Source: Thermodesulfobacterium thermophilum DSM 1276
Lineage (GTDB): Bacteria > Desulfobacterota > Thermodesulfobacteria > Thermodesulfobacteriales > Thermodesulfobacteriaceae
Assembly (NCBI RefSeq): GCF_000421605.1
Contig: NZ_ATXI01000012.1
Coordinates: 1 to 59,312, forward strand
Direction of reading: 5' to 3'
DNA length: 59,312 nucleotides
Part shown: positions 44,422 to 53,629 of the stretch, in pieces
Layout: the number at the start of each line of letters is the position of its first letter
Position numbering within the stretch: position 1 is the first letter of the stretch
The notes under the pieces: generated by a model
Told to the model about the DNA's origin: nothing
Seen by the model: only the letters and a program-made list of their open reading frames with translations
The model's database searches: none
Position numbers and translations under genes: made by a program

Positions 44422-45723
44422 GTGGAAGTAAACTTTTGGGATCCAAAGATAGAAACTCTGCCTCAACAAGATCTAAAAGCTCTGCAGTTAGAAAAACTTA
44501 AAAAGGTGGTAACGTTAGTTTATGAAAGGGTTCCTCATTATCGCAAAAAATTTGAAAAGGCAAAGGTAAAACCTGAAGACATAAAGTCGTTAGAAGATGT
44601 GGTGAGATTACCTTTTACCACTAAGGAAGACTTGTTTGTAGACTATCCTTATGGGCTTTTAGCCGTACCTTTAGAAGAGGTGGTAAGATTACATACCTCA
44701 AGTGGTACCACCGGAAAACCAAAGGCGTTATTTTTTACCAAAAAGGATATAGATGATCAAGCAGAGTTGATCGCAAGGAATTTAGTTATGACAGGTACTA
44801 CTCGAGGAGATGTGCTTCAAAACTCTATGACCTATGGACTTTTTACCGGAGCTTTGGTAATGCATTACGGAGCTGAAAAATTAGGGGTTTTGGTAATTCC
44901 TGCTGGTCCTGGGAATACGGAAAGACAGATAGAACTTATGAAGACCTTTGGTACTACTTGTTTTCACATGACCCCAAGCTATGCCCTTTATGTAGCCTCT
45001 GTAATCTTAAACAAAGGCCTTGACCCAAGAAGGGACCTGAGGATTAAAAGAGCCTATTTAGGAGCAGAACCCTATACTGAAGAAACCAGAAAAAAGATAG
45101 AAGACCTTTTAGGGATAGATGTTTACAATTGTTATGGTTTGTCTGAGATGGGAGGCCCTGGAGTAGGGTTTGAGTGTGTGTATAAAGAGGGACTACATAT
45201 ATGGGAAGACGCTTTTTTGGTAGAGATCATAAATCCTGAAACCGGAGAGCCTGTTAAGGAAGGTGAAATAGGAGAATTGGTGTTAACTTCGCTTAACCGT
45301 GAGGGGATGCCTCTTATTCGCTACCGGACAAGGGACCTCACGTTTTTCTTTACAGAACCTTGTGCCTGTGGAAGGACCCATAGAAGAATTAGCAGGATTT
45401 TAGGACGTGCAGACGATATGTTCATCGTCAGAGGGGTAAACATCTTCCCTCAGCAGATAGAAGCAGTGTTGATGGGTATCAAAGGAGTAGCTGAAAACTA
45501 TCAAATAGTACTTGAAAACTACGATGAAATGATAGTAAGGGTAGAAATAGACAGAGAATTTTTTGACGGAAGGATAGAAAGGTTGCTCAAACTAAAAGAA
45601 GAGATTGTAGAAAAACTGAGAGAAGCCATTTTGGTTAAACCTAAGGTAGAATTATTAGAACCTGGAACCTTGCCTGTAAGCGAAGGTAAAGCTAAAAGGG
45701 TTATAGATAAAAGGACTTTATAA
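44422..45723 (+). CDS. paaK: Phenylacetate-CoA ligase family protein (first copy)
   Basis: The 433-aa AMP-forming ligase makes aryl-CoA from arylacetates. Motifs: [20 protein letters not shown] (ATP-binding, about residues 92-111), NCYGLSEMGGPG (about 236-247), RYRTRDLT and the C-terminal catalytic Lys region LPVSEGKAKRVIDKR. The start is GTG at 44422 with AGGAGG 9 nt upstream. It is paired with an ACT-domain gene 25 bp downstream, and the pair is repeated. PaaK2-type enzymes of anaerobes often salvage phenylacetate from amino-acid oxidation by indolepyruvate oxidoreductases; the actual substrate is unknown. Confidence 0.9.
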   Translation: MEVNFWDPKIETLPQQDLKALQLEKLKKVVTLVYERVPHYRKKFEKAKVKPEDIKSLEDVVRLPFTTKEDLFVDYPYGLLAVPLEEVVRLHTSSGTTGKPKALFFTKKDIDDQAELIARNLVMTGTTRGDVLQNSMTYGLFTGALVMHYGAEKLGVLVIPAGPGNTERQIELMKTFGTTCFHMTPSYALYVASVILNKGLDPRRDLRIKRAYLGAEPYTEETRKKIEDLLGIDVYNCYGLSEMGGPGVGFECVYKEGLHIWEDAFLVEIINPETGEPVKEGEIGELVLTSLNREGMPLIRYRTRDLTFFFTEPCACGRTHRRISRILGRADDMFIVRGVNIFPQQIEAVLMGIKGVAENYQIVLENYDEMIVRVEIDREFFDGRIERLLKLKEEIVEKLREAILVKPKVELLEPGTLPVSEGKAKRVIDKRTL

Positions 45724-45748
45724 ATTTTGAAACATTTAGGAGGCTTTT

Positions 45749-46168
45749 ATGTACAAGGTAGAAATTATTTCTATATTTGTGGAAAACAAACCTGGTAAGC
45801 TTGAAAAAATTACCAAACTTCTGGCAGAGGCATATATAAACATACTTGGATTTTCTATCACAGATGCCAGGGATTTTGGTATCATAAAATTTTTAGTAGA
45901 CAAACCTAAAGAAGCCTATGAGCTCTTCAAAAAAAATGGGTTTGTGGTAGCCTTAAACCCTGCCTTAGGGATAGAGATGAAAGATAAACCAGGTGGTCTC
46001 TATGAAGTAGTAAAGTTTATTTCTTCTAAAGGAATAAACATAGAAAATGCTTTGGTTTATGTAGCAGAAAGCAGGGAAAAAGCCTATTTTATCTTTGAGG
46101 TAGAAAATTTTGAGGAATCTCTTGAAAAACTAAAAGACAACGGATTTGAACTTTTAAAGCTGGTTTAA
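45749..46168 (+). CDS. Tandem ACT-domain protein (first copy)
   Basis: The 139-aa protein is two ACT domains (about residues 1-68 and 69-139), each starting with a strand and the ENKPGKLEKI/DKPGGLYEVV turn that binds amino acids or analogues. Such proteins usually accompany phenylacetate-CoA ligases and may regulate them allosterically. AGGAGG precedes the ATG. Confidence 0.86.
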   Translation: MYKVEIISIFVENKPGKLEKITKLLAEAYINILGFSITDARDFGIIKFLVDKPKEAYELFKKNGFVVALNPALGIEMKDKPGGLYEVVKFISSKGINIENALVYVAESREKAYFIFEVENFEESLEKLKDNGFELLKLV

Positions 46169-46202
46169 TATTAAAAACATGTGTTGAAGGAGGGAAAGTC
46201 TG

Positions 46203-47507
46203 ATGTTTTGGGACCAGCAGTTAGAATGTATAGAACCAGAGAGATTAAGAGAGGTTCAGCTTCAAAGGTTAAAAGAGGTAGTTAAACGAGTTTACGAAAA
46301 AGTTCCTTTTTATCGTAAAAAATTTGATGAAGCAGGGATTAAGCCGGAAGATATCAGGTCTTTAGAAGATATTAAACACCTTCCTTTTACCAGTAAGACT
46401 GATATGAGAGAGGCTTATCCCTTTGGATTGTTTGCCGTACCTCTCTCAGAGATAGTCGAAATTCATACCTCAAGTGGTACCACCGGAAAACCTGTGGTTG
46501 CCGGATATACGGTTAAAGACATCGCCCTTTGGGCTGAAGTAATGGCCCGTTGTTTGGTTATGGTAGGGGCTACCAAGGACGATATCGTTCAGATAGCCTA
46601 TGGTTACGGTATGTTTACCGGAGGGTTAGGTTTTCATTATGGAGCTCAGAAAATAGGAGCAACGGTAGTTCCTGCTTCAGCCGGGAATACAAAAAGACAG
46701 ATAGAACTGATGAAAGACTTTGGAACCACCTTTTTAGCCTGTACACCTTCTTACGCTCTTTATCTGACTGAGTATGCAAAAGAAGAGATGGGTATAGACC
46801 TTTCAACCTTAAAGCTTAGAATAGGAAGTTTTGGCGCAGAGATGTGGACTGAAGAGATGAGAAAGGAGATAGAAAGACGAATGGGGATTAAAGCTTACAA
46901 TGTTTATGGATTAACGGAGATTATCGGGCCTGGAGTAGCCCATGAATGTCCTGCTCAGCAAGGCCTTCATGTGTGGGAGGACCATTTTTACCCAGAAATC
47001 ATAGACCCTGAAACAGGAGAACCTCTTCCTGAAGGACAAGAAGGAGAGTTAGTTTTAACTAGTTTAACCAGAGAAGGTATGCCGATGATAAGGTTTAGGA
47101 CAAGGGATATCACCACCCTCCATAGAGAAAAATGTGCTTGTGGAAGGACCCTGGCAAAGATAGAACGGATTAAAGGAAGGTCTGACGACATGATCAAGGT
47201 AAGAGGGGTGATGATCTTTCCATATCAAATAGAACAGGCTATCCTTGAGGTACAGGGGGTAGAACCTCATTATCAAATCATCCTTACCCGTCCTCATTAT
47301 CTGGATGAAGTGGAGGTACAAGTAGAGATGTCTAAGGAAATCTTTTCAGACGACGTAAAAACGATAGAAACCCTAAGAAAACGTTTAGAAAAAAAGATAG
47401 AACAAACGGTTGGGGTAAGGGTTAAGGTAACGTTGGTTGAACCTAAATCTATCCCCAGAAGTGAGGGGAAAGCCAAAAGGATTATCGATAAACGGAATCT
47501 TAAATAA
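46203..47507 (+). CDS. paaK: Phenylacetate-CoA ligase family protein (second copy)
   Basis: The 434-aa protein is homologous to the first ligase along its whole length: [39 protein letters not shown] and [15 protein letters not shown]. The two copies differ at many positions in the substrate half (for example [13 protein letters not shown] versus MTPSYALYVASVI), so the duplication is old and specificities may differ. An AGGAGGG lies upstream of the ATG. Confidence 0.9.
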   Translation: MFWDQQLECIEPERLREVQLQRLKEVVKRVYEKVPFYRKKFDEAGIKPEDIRSLEDIKHLPFTSKTDMREAYPFGLFAVPLSEIVEIHTSSGTTGKPVVAGYTVKDIALWAEVMARCLVMVGATKDDIVQIAYGYGMFTGGLGFHYGAQKIGATVVPASAGNTKRQIELMKDFGTTFLACTPSYALYLTEYAKEEMGIDLSTLKLRIGSFGAEMWTEEMRKEIERRMGIKAYNVYGLTEIIGPGVAHECPAQQGLHVWEDHFYPEIIDPETGEPLPEGQEGELVLTSLTREGMPMIRFRTRDITTLHREKCACGRTLAKIERIKGRSDDMIKVRGVMIFPYQIEQAILEVQGVEPHYQIILTRPHYLDEVEVQVEMSKEIFSDDVKTIETLRKRLEKKIEQTVGVRVKVTLVEPKSIPRSEGKAKRIIDKRNLK

Positions 47508-47522
47508 ACAAGGGAGGCTAGT

Positions 47523-47954
47523 ATGAAGATTAAACAGATATCAGTGTTTTTAGAAAATAAAAAAGGTAGGCTTTATGAAGCTTTAAAGACTATAGCAGAC
47601 CGCGGGATAAACATAAGAGCTTTGTCTATAGCTGACACCTCTGAGTTTGGAATCCTCCGGATGATAGTGCCACAACCTGAGGAGGCTAAAAAGGTTTTAG
47701 AGGAAGCGGGGTTTACCACTAAGATAACCAACGTGGTTGCCGTAGGGATCAAAGATGAACCTGGAGGTTTGGCAGGAGTACTTAAACATCTTTACGATGC
47801 AGACATAAATGTAGAGTATATCTATGCTTTTGTAGAAAAATCTGGAGAAAAAGCGGTGGTAGTTTTAAGAACTAACAACTTAGACAAAACCATAGATTTA
47901 TTACAGGAAAAAGGGGTCTCTCTTTTATCCTGGGAAGAAATCAAAGAACTTTAA
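47523..47954 (+). CDS. Tandem ACT-domain protein (second copy)
   Basis: The 143-aa protein has two ACT domains, with LENKKGRLYEAL and KDEPGGLAGVL as the ligand-binding turns. It completes the second ligase/ACT pair, 15 bp after the ligase. It ends 6 bp from the converging pilus gene, leaving no room for an intergenic terminator. Confidence 0.86.
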   Translation: MKIKQISVFLENKKGRLYEALKTIADRGINIRALSIADTSEFGILRMIVPQPEEAKKVLEEAGFTTKITNVVAVGIKDEPGGLAGVLKHLYDADINVEYIYAFVEKSGEKAVVVLRTNNLDKTIDLLQEKGVSLLSWEEIKEL

Positions 47955-47960
47955 ATGGGA

Positions 47961-48798
47961 TTAATTTTGACAAAATTCTTTAAGAGGGGCTATTTGCTGA
48001 TGTAAATCAGGATGGTTTTCTAATTTTTTCAATTCTATGCAAGCTTTGGTAGTGTCTCCTTTTTTAAAATAGGCTATTATTAAGTTGTAATGTATTATAG
48101 GCTCATTTTTTAAAGAAAGGGATTTACGAAAAAGGTTTATTGCCTCCTCAAAATCTCCTAATTCGATCAAACAAGCTCCTACGTTGTTCATCACCCAAGG
48201 GTCCTTCTTTTCTTTTAGATAATTTTTGTAATAAAAAATTGCTTTTCGATAATTTCCTTTTTTTCTCTCTTCTTCAGCCATAATTAAAAGGTTATTCAAC
48301 AAATCCTCTTTGGTCAAAAGAAAACCTTCTACAGGTTGTTCTTTATTCGGTTTTTGAGAAAAAGACGAATAGGAAAGGCTTGGAAGACTTGAAGAATAAG
48401 AATTATAGACTTTTTTTTTGAGGTTTGTTCATCATAGAAGATGGTCTATTAGGTTTTCCTGAGGGGTTAGAGGGTATGGGTTTGATCATAGAAGAAGGAT
48501 TTGTGTCTGTCGATAAGGAGTCTGTGTTATTATAGATGTTATTTCTTGGTATTGAAGAAAATTGATTGACAAAAGTATAGTTCTTAGTTTTGTTTAAAGA
48601 AAGAGAAGATTTAATATAATGACTTAAAAAAAGTAGTCCTATTCCTGAAATAACGGTTAATCCTAAGAATCCCAAGACCAAAAACATAGGTCTTATTTTC
48701 AAAAACTGCCTTATTCTTATTAAAGGCTGCCTGTTTAAATCCTCCTTTGGAGTTTCTCTGTCTTTTATTTTTTGTAAAATGTCGTAAAGTTTACTCAT
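47961..48798 (-). CDS. MshN-like TPR pilus-assembly protein, interrupted at an A9 run
   Basis: Two frames make one protein. The first (48798 down) has a cytoplasmic start (MSKLYDILQKIKDRE), a membrane helix (about residues 40-60) and a Ser/Asn/Pro-rich linker. It ends just after PQKKSL because of a run of nine A's (48411-48419 region on the coding strand). With eight A's the frame continues PQKKVYNSYSSSLPS...KPNKEQPVEGFLLTKEDLL and joins the TPR part with no stop. The TPR region has at least three repeats. In MSHA clusters MshN has this architecture and lies beside mshL, as here. The break may be real mutation, phase variation, rescue by transcriptional slippage, or a sequence error. Confidence 0.78.
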
Positions 48799-48801
48799 TT
48801 T

Positions 48802-50388
48802 TTATATTAAGTTTACTTTTATGATTATTACCAGCTCAGTTTTTTGTTTAGAACTCTGTTTGGTTTTAAAAAGGTTTCCTAAAACAGGTACATCCCCTAT
48901 TCCTATAATTTTTTTCTCGTTGGTTATATCTTTTTCAAGAATAAGTCCTCCTAAAACTATTATATCTCCTGGGATTACTTTTATTATAGAGGTAGCTTCT
49001 TGAAGGTTTACTTCCGGTAAAGTTATAGAGGTATCTTGTCCAAAATCTTCTTTTTTTAAAGAAATGATGTCACTTTTTATAGGTACTACGTGAAGAAAAA
49101 TCTCATCATTTTCTGTAAGATAAGGAGTTACAGCTAACAAAACCCCTTCAAAAATAGACGATGTTTCTATGTTAGTTTGGACCTGGGCGGTTTGTTGAGC
49201 TGAAACCAAATTTCTGGTAATTTCTTTTACAAACTCTACAGATTTACCTACACTTATCAAAGCAGGTTGTCCATGGATGACTCTTAAACGAGGGTTTGAA
49301 AGGAGATTTATATTCCCATACTGTTTTAACGCGTTTAAAATCAGGTTGAGATTAGGTGTCCCTCTAAAAGAAAGAGATATGGTGGGTTCGTTATTTCTTG
49401 TGGTTAAACGAGAGGTTAGCTCGTCCAAATGTATCGAATTTTGACCTAAAGGTAAATTAGCGATTTCTAACCAATCAATACCTAGATTATGTTCTTTATT
49501 CAATACTACCTCTATGATTTTTGCCTCAATAACTACTTGTTTTTTATATTTTATTTTTAAGTTTTCTATAAAATTGGCAATCATTTTAAGATGGCTCGAT
49601 CTATCTTTGACGTATAAAGTACCTGTAAGTCTATTAAGGGTATAAAGTCCGTCTTCACTAATTAGATCTTGGAGTGAATTCTCTATCTGGGTATATACAT
49701 CTATATGTTTTTTTTCTACTTGTCCTTTTATTTCGTATTTTCCTTTCAACGCAGAATTACCAGATGAAGAAGTTCCTCCGGTAGAACTGCCTGAAGAAGT
49801 TCCCATCCCTGTTGTTCCACCCAGTACATCTCCTCCTAAATTAAACTCACTTTCCTGAACTAAATGTAAAAAATCTAAATGAAAAGTCCTTTCTTCGAAA
49901 GGAGTAATATAAAGAACTCCTTTTTTGATTTGATAGTGTAAGTCTAAGGATTCAACAACAGCTTCTAAGATGTTTTTTAATGGTTGGTTTTTGAACTGAA
50001 AGGTTATTTTTCTATTTTCCTGAGGAACATATTTATATACTTCAGGAGAAATCACTATGTTAAGACCAGCTTCTTTAGCCAAAAAATAAAGAACGTTGTC
50101 AAAGTTCTCATCTTTAAAGGAAACCGTAAGCATCTTGGTTTCAAGCGGAGAAACTTCTTTATATAACGGGGTTAATACTTTCTGTTTTGAAGATGTTTGC
50201 GAAGAATTAGAAAAATTAAAGGCAGGTTTTTGAGTTTCATTAAAAGAATGAAGTTTTAAAAAATCAGAAGAGTTTTTTTCCACTTCATAGTCTTTAGCCG
50301 CACAACTTACTAAAAAAACAAAGCTAAAAACTAACAGTTTCTCCCAAAAAAACCCTTTTATTTTGTCCTTTAACCTGTAAGTCCACAT
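48802..50388 (-). CDS. mshL: Secretin of the MSHA-like pilus (MshL)
   Basis: This 528-aa secretin would form the outer-membrane pore through which the pilus passes. It has a lipoprotein signal (FVFLVSC, Cys about residue 29), a STN-like N domain (about 95-165), a Gly/Ser-rich loop (about 190-215), an N1-type domain and the secretin core (about 290-528) with NLLSNPRLRVIHGQPALISVG and VPVLGNLFKT. GGAGA before the ATG supports a start 65 bp inside the mshK gene. MshN follows after 3 bp. Confidence 0.92.
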   Translation of the reverse strand: MWTYRLKDKIKGFFWEKLLVFSFVFLVSCAAKDYEVEKNSSDFLKLHSFNETQKPAFNFSNSSQTSSKQKVLTPLYKEVSPLETKMLTVSFKDENFDNVLYFLAKEAGLNIVISPEVYKYVPQENRKITFQFKNQPLKNILEAVVESLDLHYQIKKGVLYITPFEERTFHLDFLHLVQESEFNLGGDVLGGTTGMGTSSGSSTGGTSSSGNSALKGKYEIKGQVEKKHIDVYTQIENSLQDLISEDGLYTLNRLTGTLYVKDRSSHLKMIANFIENLKIKYKKQVVIEAKIIEVVLNKEHNLGIDWLEIANLPLGQNSIHLDELTSRLTTRNNEPTISLSFRGTPNLNLILNALKQYGNINLLSNPRLRVIHGQPALISVGKSVEFVKEITRNLVSAQQTAQVQTNIETSSIFEGVLLAVTPYLTENDEIFLHVVPIKSDIISLKKEDFGQDTSITLPEVNLQEATSIIKVIPGDIIVLGGLILEKDITNEKKIIGIGDVPVLGNLFKTKQSSKQKTELVIIIKVNLI

Positions 50389-50812
50389 AATAGTCTCCTA
50401 TTTTCAAAACCTTTATATCCTTGTTAATCTCACTTTTTTCTGCAAACACTCCTCCGTTTATTACACATTTTTTATTCTTCCCCTCTATATAAATCATATT
50501 TAAAGTCATTTTTGATTTTTCAACAAAAGTATACGAAGACGTATATAAAGACGAAGATTTGGGAAGATCTTGGAATGGAAGTAAAAAAGGATCTTTATTT
50601 ATGGTGTATTTTTCTGTTAATTTAACCGGGGTCAAATAGCGTAGATTATTAAACTCATGGATGACCTCTATATAGGTTGAAGACAAAGTAATTGTACGAT
50701 ATAGGTCTGACTCAAGTTGTTTCTTTGTAGAAAGTAAATAGATTAAAAAGCTCAAAAACAATACTACACAGGGTCCCCAAAAAATTAGATATATCTTGTA
50801 CTTCTCTTTCAT
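50324..50812 (-). CDS. MshK-like inner-membrane pilus protein
   Basis: The 162-aa protein has one N-terminal helix (about residues 8-27) and a periplasmic part. The C-terminal 60 residues (MIYIEGKNKKCVINGGVFAE, then VLKIGDYYVDLQVKGQ) resemble the GspC/PilP-type homology region that links platform and secretin. Position between mshJ- and mshL-like genes supports MshK. It overlaps mshL by 65 bp. Confidence 0.7.
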   Translation of the reverse strand: MKEKYKIYLIFWGPCVVLFLSFLIYLLSTKKQLESDLYRTITLSSTYIEVIHEFNNLRYLTPVKLTEKYTINKDPFLLPFQDLPKSSSLYTSSYTFVEKSKMTLNMIYIEGKNKKCVINGGVFAEKSEINKDIKVLKIGDYYVDLQVKGQNKRVFLGETVSF

Positions 50813-50815
50813 AAC

Positions 50816-51250
50816 TTAATCTGAAATGTATTTTATTTTTTCTCCAGTAATGTTCATTATATAAAAACAATCCTTCAAGGTGGCATTATCTTTTTTTTCA
50901 CAAGAGGAAATAGTAGCTTCATTTATCCTAAACAAGCTTCCCTTCTCAGAGGATAAAGAAGAAAGAATAGAAAGTAAAGAATTAAGATTTTTTATCTCAA
51001 TAGAGACAGATATAGGCATAGTCTGGAGAGCAATAAACTTTTCTGGATTAATCTCAGTCATAAGAAAGTAAACTTGTTGAACTTGAGAGGTTAAAATTTG
51101 TTTGTTTTGTATAAGGGTGTTATATTTTTTTTGATTATTTAATAACCTTCCCAATTGATAACTTAAAAACAGCAAAGAAAATAAGAAAAGCAGTAAGCTC
51201 ACATACCACAAAATAATTTGTTTTTTATAGTTTTTTAACAGCTCTCTCAT
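50816..51250 (-). CDS. MshJ-like (PilO/GspM-type) inner-membrane pilus protein
   Basis: The 144-aa protein has a short cytoplasmic basic start, one helix (about residues 11-31), a coiled-coil stretch (about 35-65), and a small ferredoxin-like periplasmic domain. This is the PilO/GspM arrangement. Its ATG overlaps the stop of the mshI-like gene (ATGA), and it precedes mshK by 3 bp. Confidence 0.68.
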   Translation of the reverse strand: MRELLKNYKKQIILWYVSLLLFLFSLLFLSYQLGRLLNNQKKYNTLIQNKQILTSQVQQVYFLMTEINPEKFIALQTMPISVSIEIKNLNSLLSILSSLSSEKGSLFRINEATISSCEKKDNATLKDCFYIMNITGEKIKYISD

Positions 51251-52561
51251 CTCTTTATAACCGCTTCTAATTTTAAAATGCCCTTATTTTCTTTTCCTGA
51301 AAAGTTAAAGCTACTTTTTTCTGTTTTAAAATGTTTTTCAAAATGAGAAATTAAGTCTTCTACCCTTTTTTGGGCAATCATCAACTCTCCTTTTATTTCA
51401 ACTTCTATTATAATTTTGTTATTTCTTATTGTTACATTTTTTAAAATAAAGTCACTATCCCAGATTTGGGAAAGCCATAGTAAAAATTCATCCAGTCTTA
51501 AAGTAGTTCTTTTTTCTTTTTCTAACTCAAGATAGGTTTTGATTTTTGGAAGCGAAGTTTCTGGTATTCTATAACTAAGTTCGTTGATTATCTTTTTTAC
51601 AGACAAAACTTCAGAATCGATATGTTTTTGTAACTCTAAATTATGTTTATAAAGGAATAGTCCTAATAAAAGGTTAATCCCTGTTAATCCCCAAAAAACA
51701 GGCATTAACCTTTCAACCCAGTTTATTTGAGTTAAAAATAGTTTTTCTGAAAAAGGCAAAAAATTAAAAACAGGGTCTAATACTGTTGCTCCAAAAAATT
51801 CTGGATATTCCATGACTTCAACCGGAAGTTTGGAGTCAAAGTTAATCAAAGGTAAGTTACTTCCTCTTAAAATTTCCTCTAAGTTTACCTGTTCTATCCC
51901 TTTGCCTAAAAAGGCTAATCCTTTTAAGTCTTCCTGAAAAAATCTATACACATAATCTTTCACCATCAAGACATTTTCTAAAATAGTTTGGGAAGAAATT
52001 CCAAAAAATTCATCTATTACTGTAAACCTTACATAAAGAAGAGCTTGTTTAGAAGCTACTATATACCAAATTCTGGTTTTATCAAAAATAACCAGTAATA
52101 CAGGGGAACCCATCTTATCTGAAAAAAGAATCCTTTGAAAACAACAGAAAATACAAAGAACTTTATGGGTAATTAATTCTACTTTTGCATGAATATTTTT
52201 TAACTTTTCCAAATAATTATTAATATCTTTTTCTTCTATACCAAAAACAAAGACTTTTGAAGTAGTTTCTAAGGTTTCGACAACCTTATAGACCACCTTG
52301 GGAGTAGTTAAAAAAACCCCACTCTCTTTAACTCGATTCTCTGCTTGTACTTTAATAAACTCAGATACTTTACCTGGAATGTCTAAAAGGTCTGCAAAAA
52401 AAAACCTGAGAATCCAACACCAAATAAACTTTTTGTTTTTTCAGTTGAATAAGCTCTATTTCAGGAAAAAACTCAAAATGTTTAGTTTTTTTGCTAAAAT
52501 AAAATCCTGCAAACAAATCTTCTTTTACAGGTGTTACAACCCACACATTTTTTCTACTCAT
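51247..52561 (-). CDS. MshI-like (PilM/PilN-type) pilus protein, interrupted at a T9 run
   Basis: The start at 52561 overlaps the end of mshM (ATGA). The frame reads MSRKNVWVVTPVKEDLFAGF and runs to LVLDSQVFF, where nine T's (52404-52396) shift it into an early stop. With eight T's it continues ADLLDIPGKVSEFIKVQ...VVYKVVETLE into the 350-aa remainder. The remainder has an actin-like cytoplasmic region, a membrane helix (around the LMPVFWGLTGINLLLGLFLY segment) and a PilN-like periplasmic end. MshI proteins have this PilM-plus-PilN architecture. As written, only an internal GTG start could yield the long part, without its N-terminus. Confidence 0.75.
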
Positions 52562-53448
52562 TTAATCCTTATCCCTAAAAAAGTTCTTGTTTTTATAGGG
52601 AAAACTTCATCTGGGAAAGAGGCTCTGGCTATCTTAAGATGTTTTTTCTTGATTTTTTGAGACCTTTCTGCATAGGCTACCAGTAAGGTTCTATCCATAA
52701 GCTTATTTATAAGCCGTGGTATACCTTGAGTCATTTTATATAAAAGTTTTTCAAAACCCCTTTCAAAAATTATCACAGGATGTCCTGCCTTAGCTAAGCG
52801 AAATCTGATGTACTCTCCGGTTTCTTCTAAGTTAAAGGGTGTTAAATTTTCCCATATGGTAATCCTCTGAGATAGTTGATATAGCTTATCATTCCTTAGT
52901 TTATCAGTTAATAAGGGTTGTCCAACCAAAAAAAACTGTATTAACTTGTTCTTTTCTGTCTCAAAATTACTTAAAAGTCTAAGTTCTTCAAGGGTTTCTA
53001 TGGGAAGATTTTGGGCTTCGTCTATGATGATAATCAAAGTTTTACCCTGTTGTTGTAATTCTTTCAGGGCTTTATATAATAAGTTCAACGTTGTTTCTTT
53101 AGAAAGAGAAAAATCCTCCTCAAGACAAAGGTTTAATGCTCGACAAAGGGCTGATATGATTTCTTGAGGCGAAAGAGTAGGGGTAAGGAGAAAAACTTTT
53201 TGGTAGTCTTCAGGTAAAAAATTTAAAAGAAGTTTAATGATTAAAGTTTTACCAAGACCTGGGGCTCCAGTAAGTACTATAAAACCCTCTTTTTTAAAAA
53301 TCCCATATTTTAAGATTTCTATAATTTTCATATGGTTAGACGAAGGGAAAAAATAAGCTGGGTCAGGGGTAAGAGAAAAAGGAGGCTCTTTAAGCCCAAA
53401 AAAGGTTAAATAGTTAAAGATTTCTTCTTCCTTAGTACCAAAGTTCAT
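52558..53448 (-). CDS. mshM: AAA ATPase MshM (ExeA family)
   Basis: The 296-aa cytoplasmic ATPase is related to ExeA, which helps secretin assembly. It begins with FFGLKEPPFSLTPDPAYFFPS, the family's usual opening, followed by Walker A GAPGLGKTLIIK (about residues 60-71), Walker B TLIIIIDEAQNLP, and arginine-finger region LSQRITIW. It lies in the order (57-aa)-mshM-mshI. Confidence 0.9.
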   Translation of the reverse strand: MNFGTKEEEIFNYLTFFGLKEPPFSLTPDPAYFFPSSNHMKIIEILKYGIFKKEGFIVLTGAPGLGKTLIIKLLLNFLPEDYQKVFLLTPTLSPQEIISALCRALNLCLEEDFSLSKETTLNLLYKALKELQQQGKTLIIIIDEAQNLPIETLEELRLLSNFETEKNKLIQFFLVGQPLLTDKLRNDKLYQLSQRITIWENLTPFNLEETGEYIRFRLAKAGHPVIIFERGFEKLLYKMTQGIPRLINKLMDRTLLVAYAERSQKIKKKHLKIARASFPDEVFPIKTRTFLGIRIK

Positions 53449-53450
53449 AC

Positions 53451-53624
53451 TTACAATCTTCTATAAATATAGAATATTAACAAAAAACTCCCCAAAATTA
53501 CACAAATTTGTCCTGTCTTAACTTGAAACAACACCTTTTCATAGCTTAAATTAGGGTCGATACTCAAAATAAAAAAATACCCTAAAGCTATCAAGATAAT
53601 TGCTAATAATAAAAACAGTATCAT
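53451..53624 (-). CDS. Small two-helix membrane protein in the pilus operon (57 aa)
   Basis: A 57-codon frame fills the gap between mshG and mshM. It has one helix at residues 2-20 (MILFLLLAIILIALGYFFIL) and another at about 40-53, ending FYIYRRL. It begins 6 bp after the mshG stop and ends just before the mshM ATG, fitting coupled expression. MSHA clusters contain a small mshF gene, but I see no sequence basis to call it that. Confidence 0.65.
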   Translation of the reverse strand: MILFLLLAIILIALGYFFILSIDPNLSYEKVLFQVKTGQICVILGSFLLIFYIYRRL

Positions 53625-53629
53625 ATAAC

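Noticed and set aside
44422-47954. Assembly duplication of the ligase/ACT pair
   Set aside because: The copies differ throughout in protein and DNA sequence, so they are real diverged paralogues.
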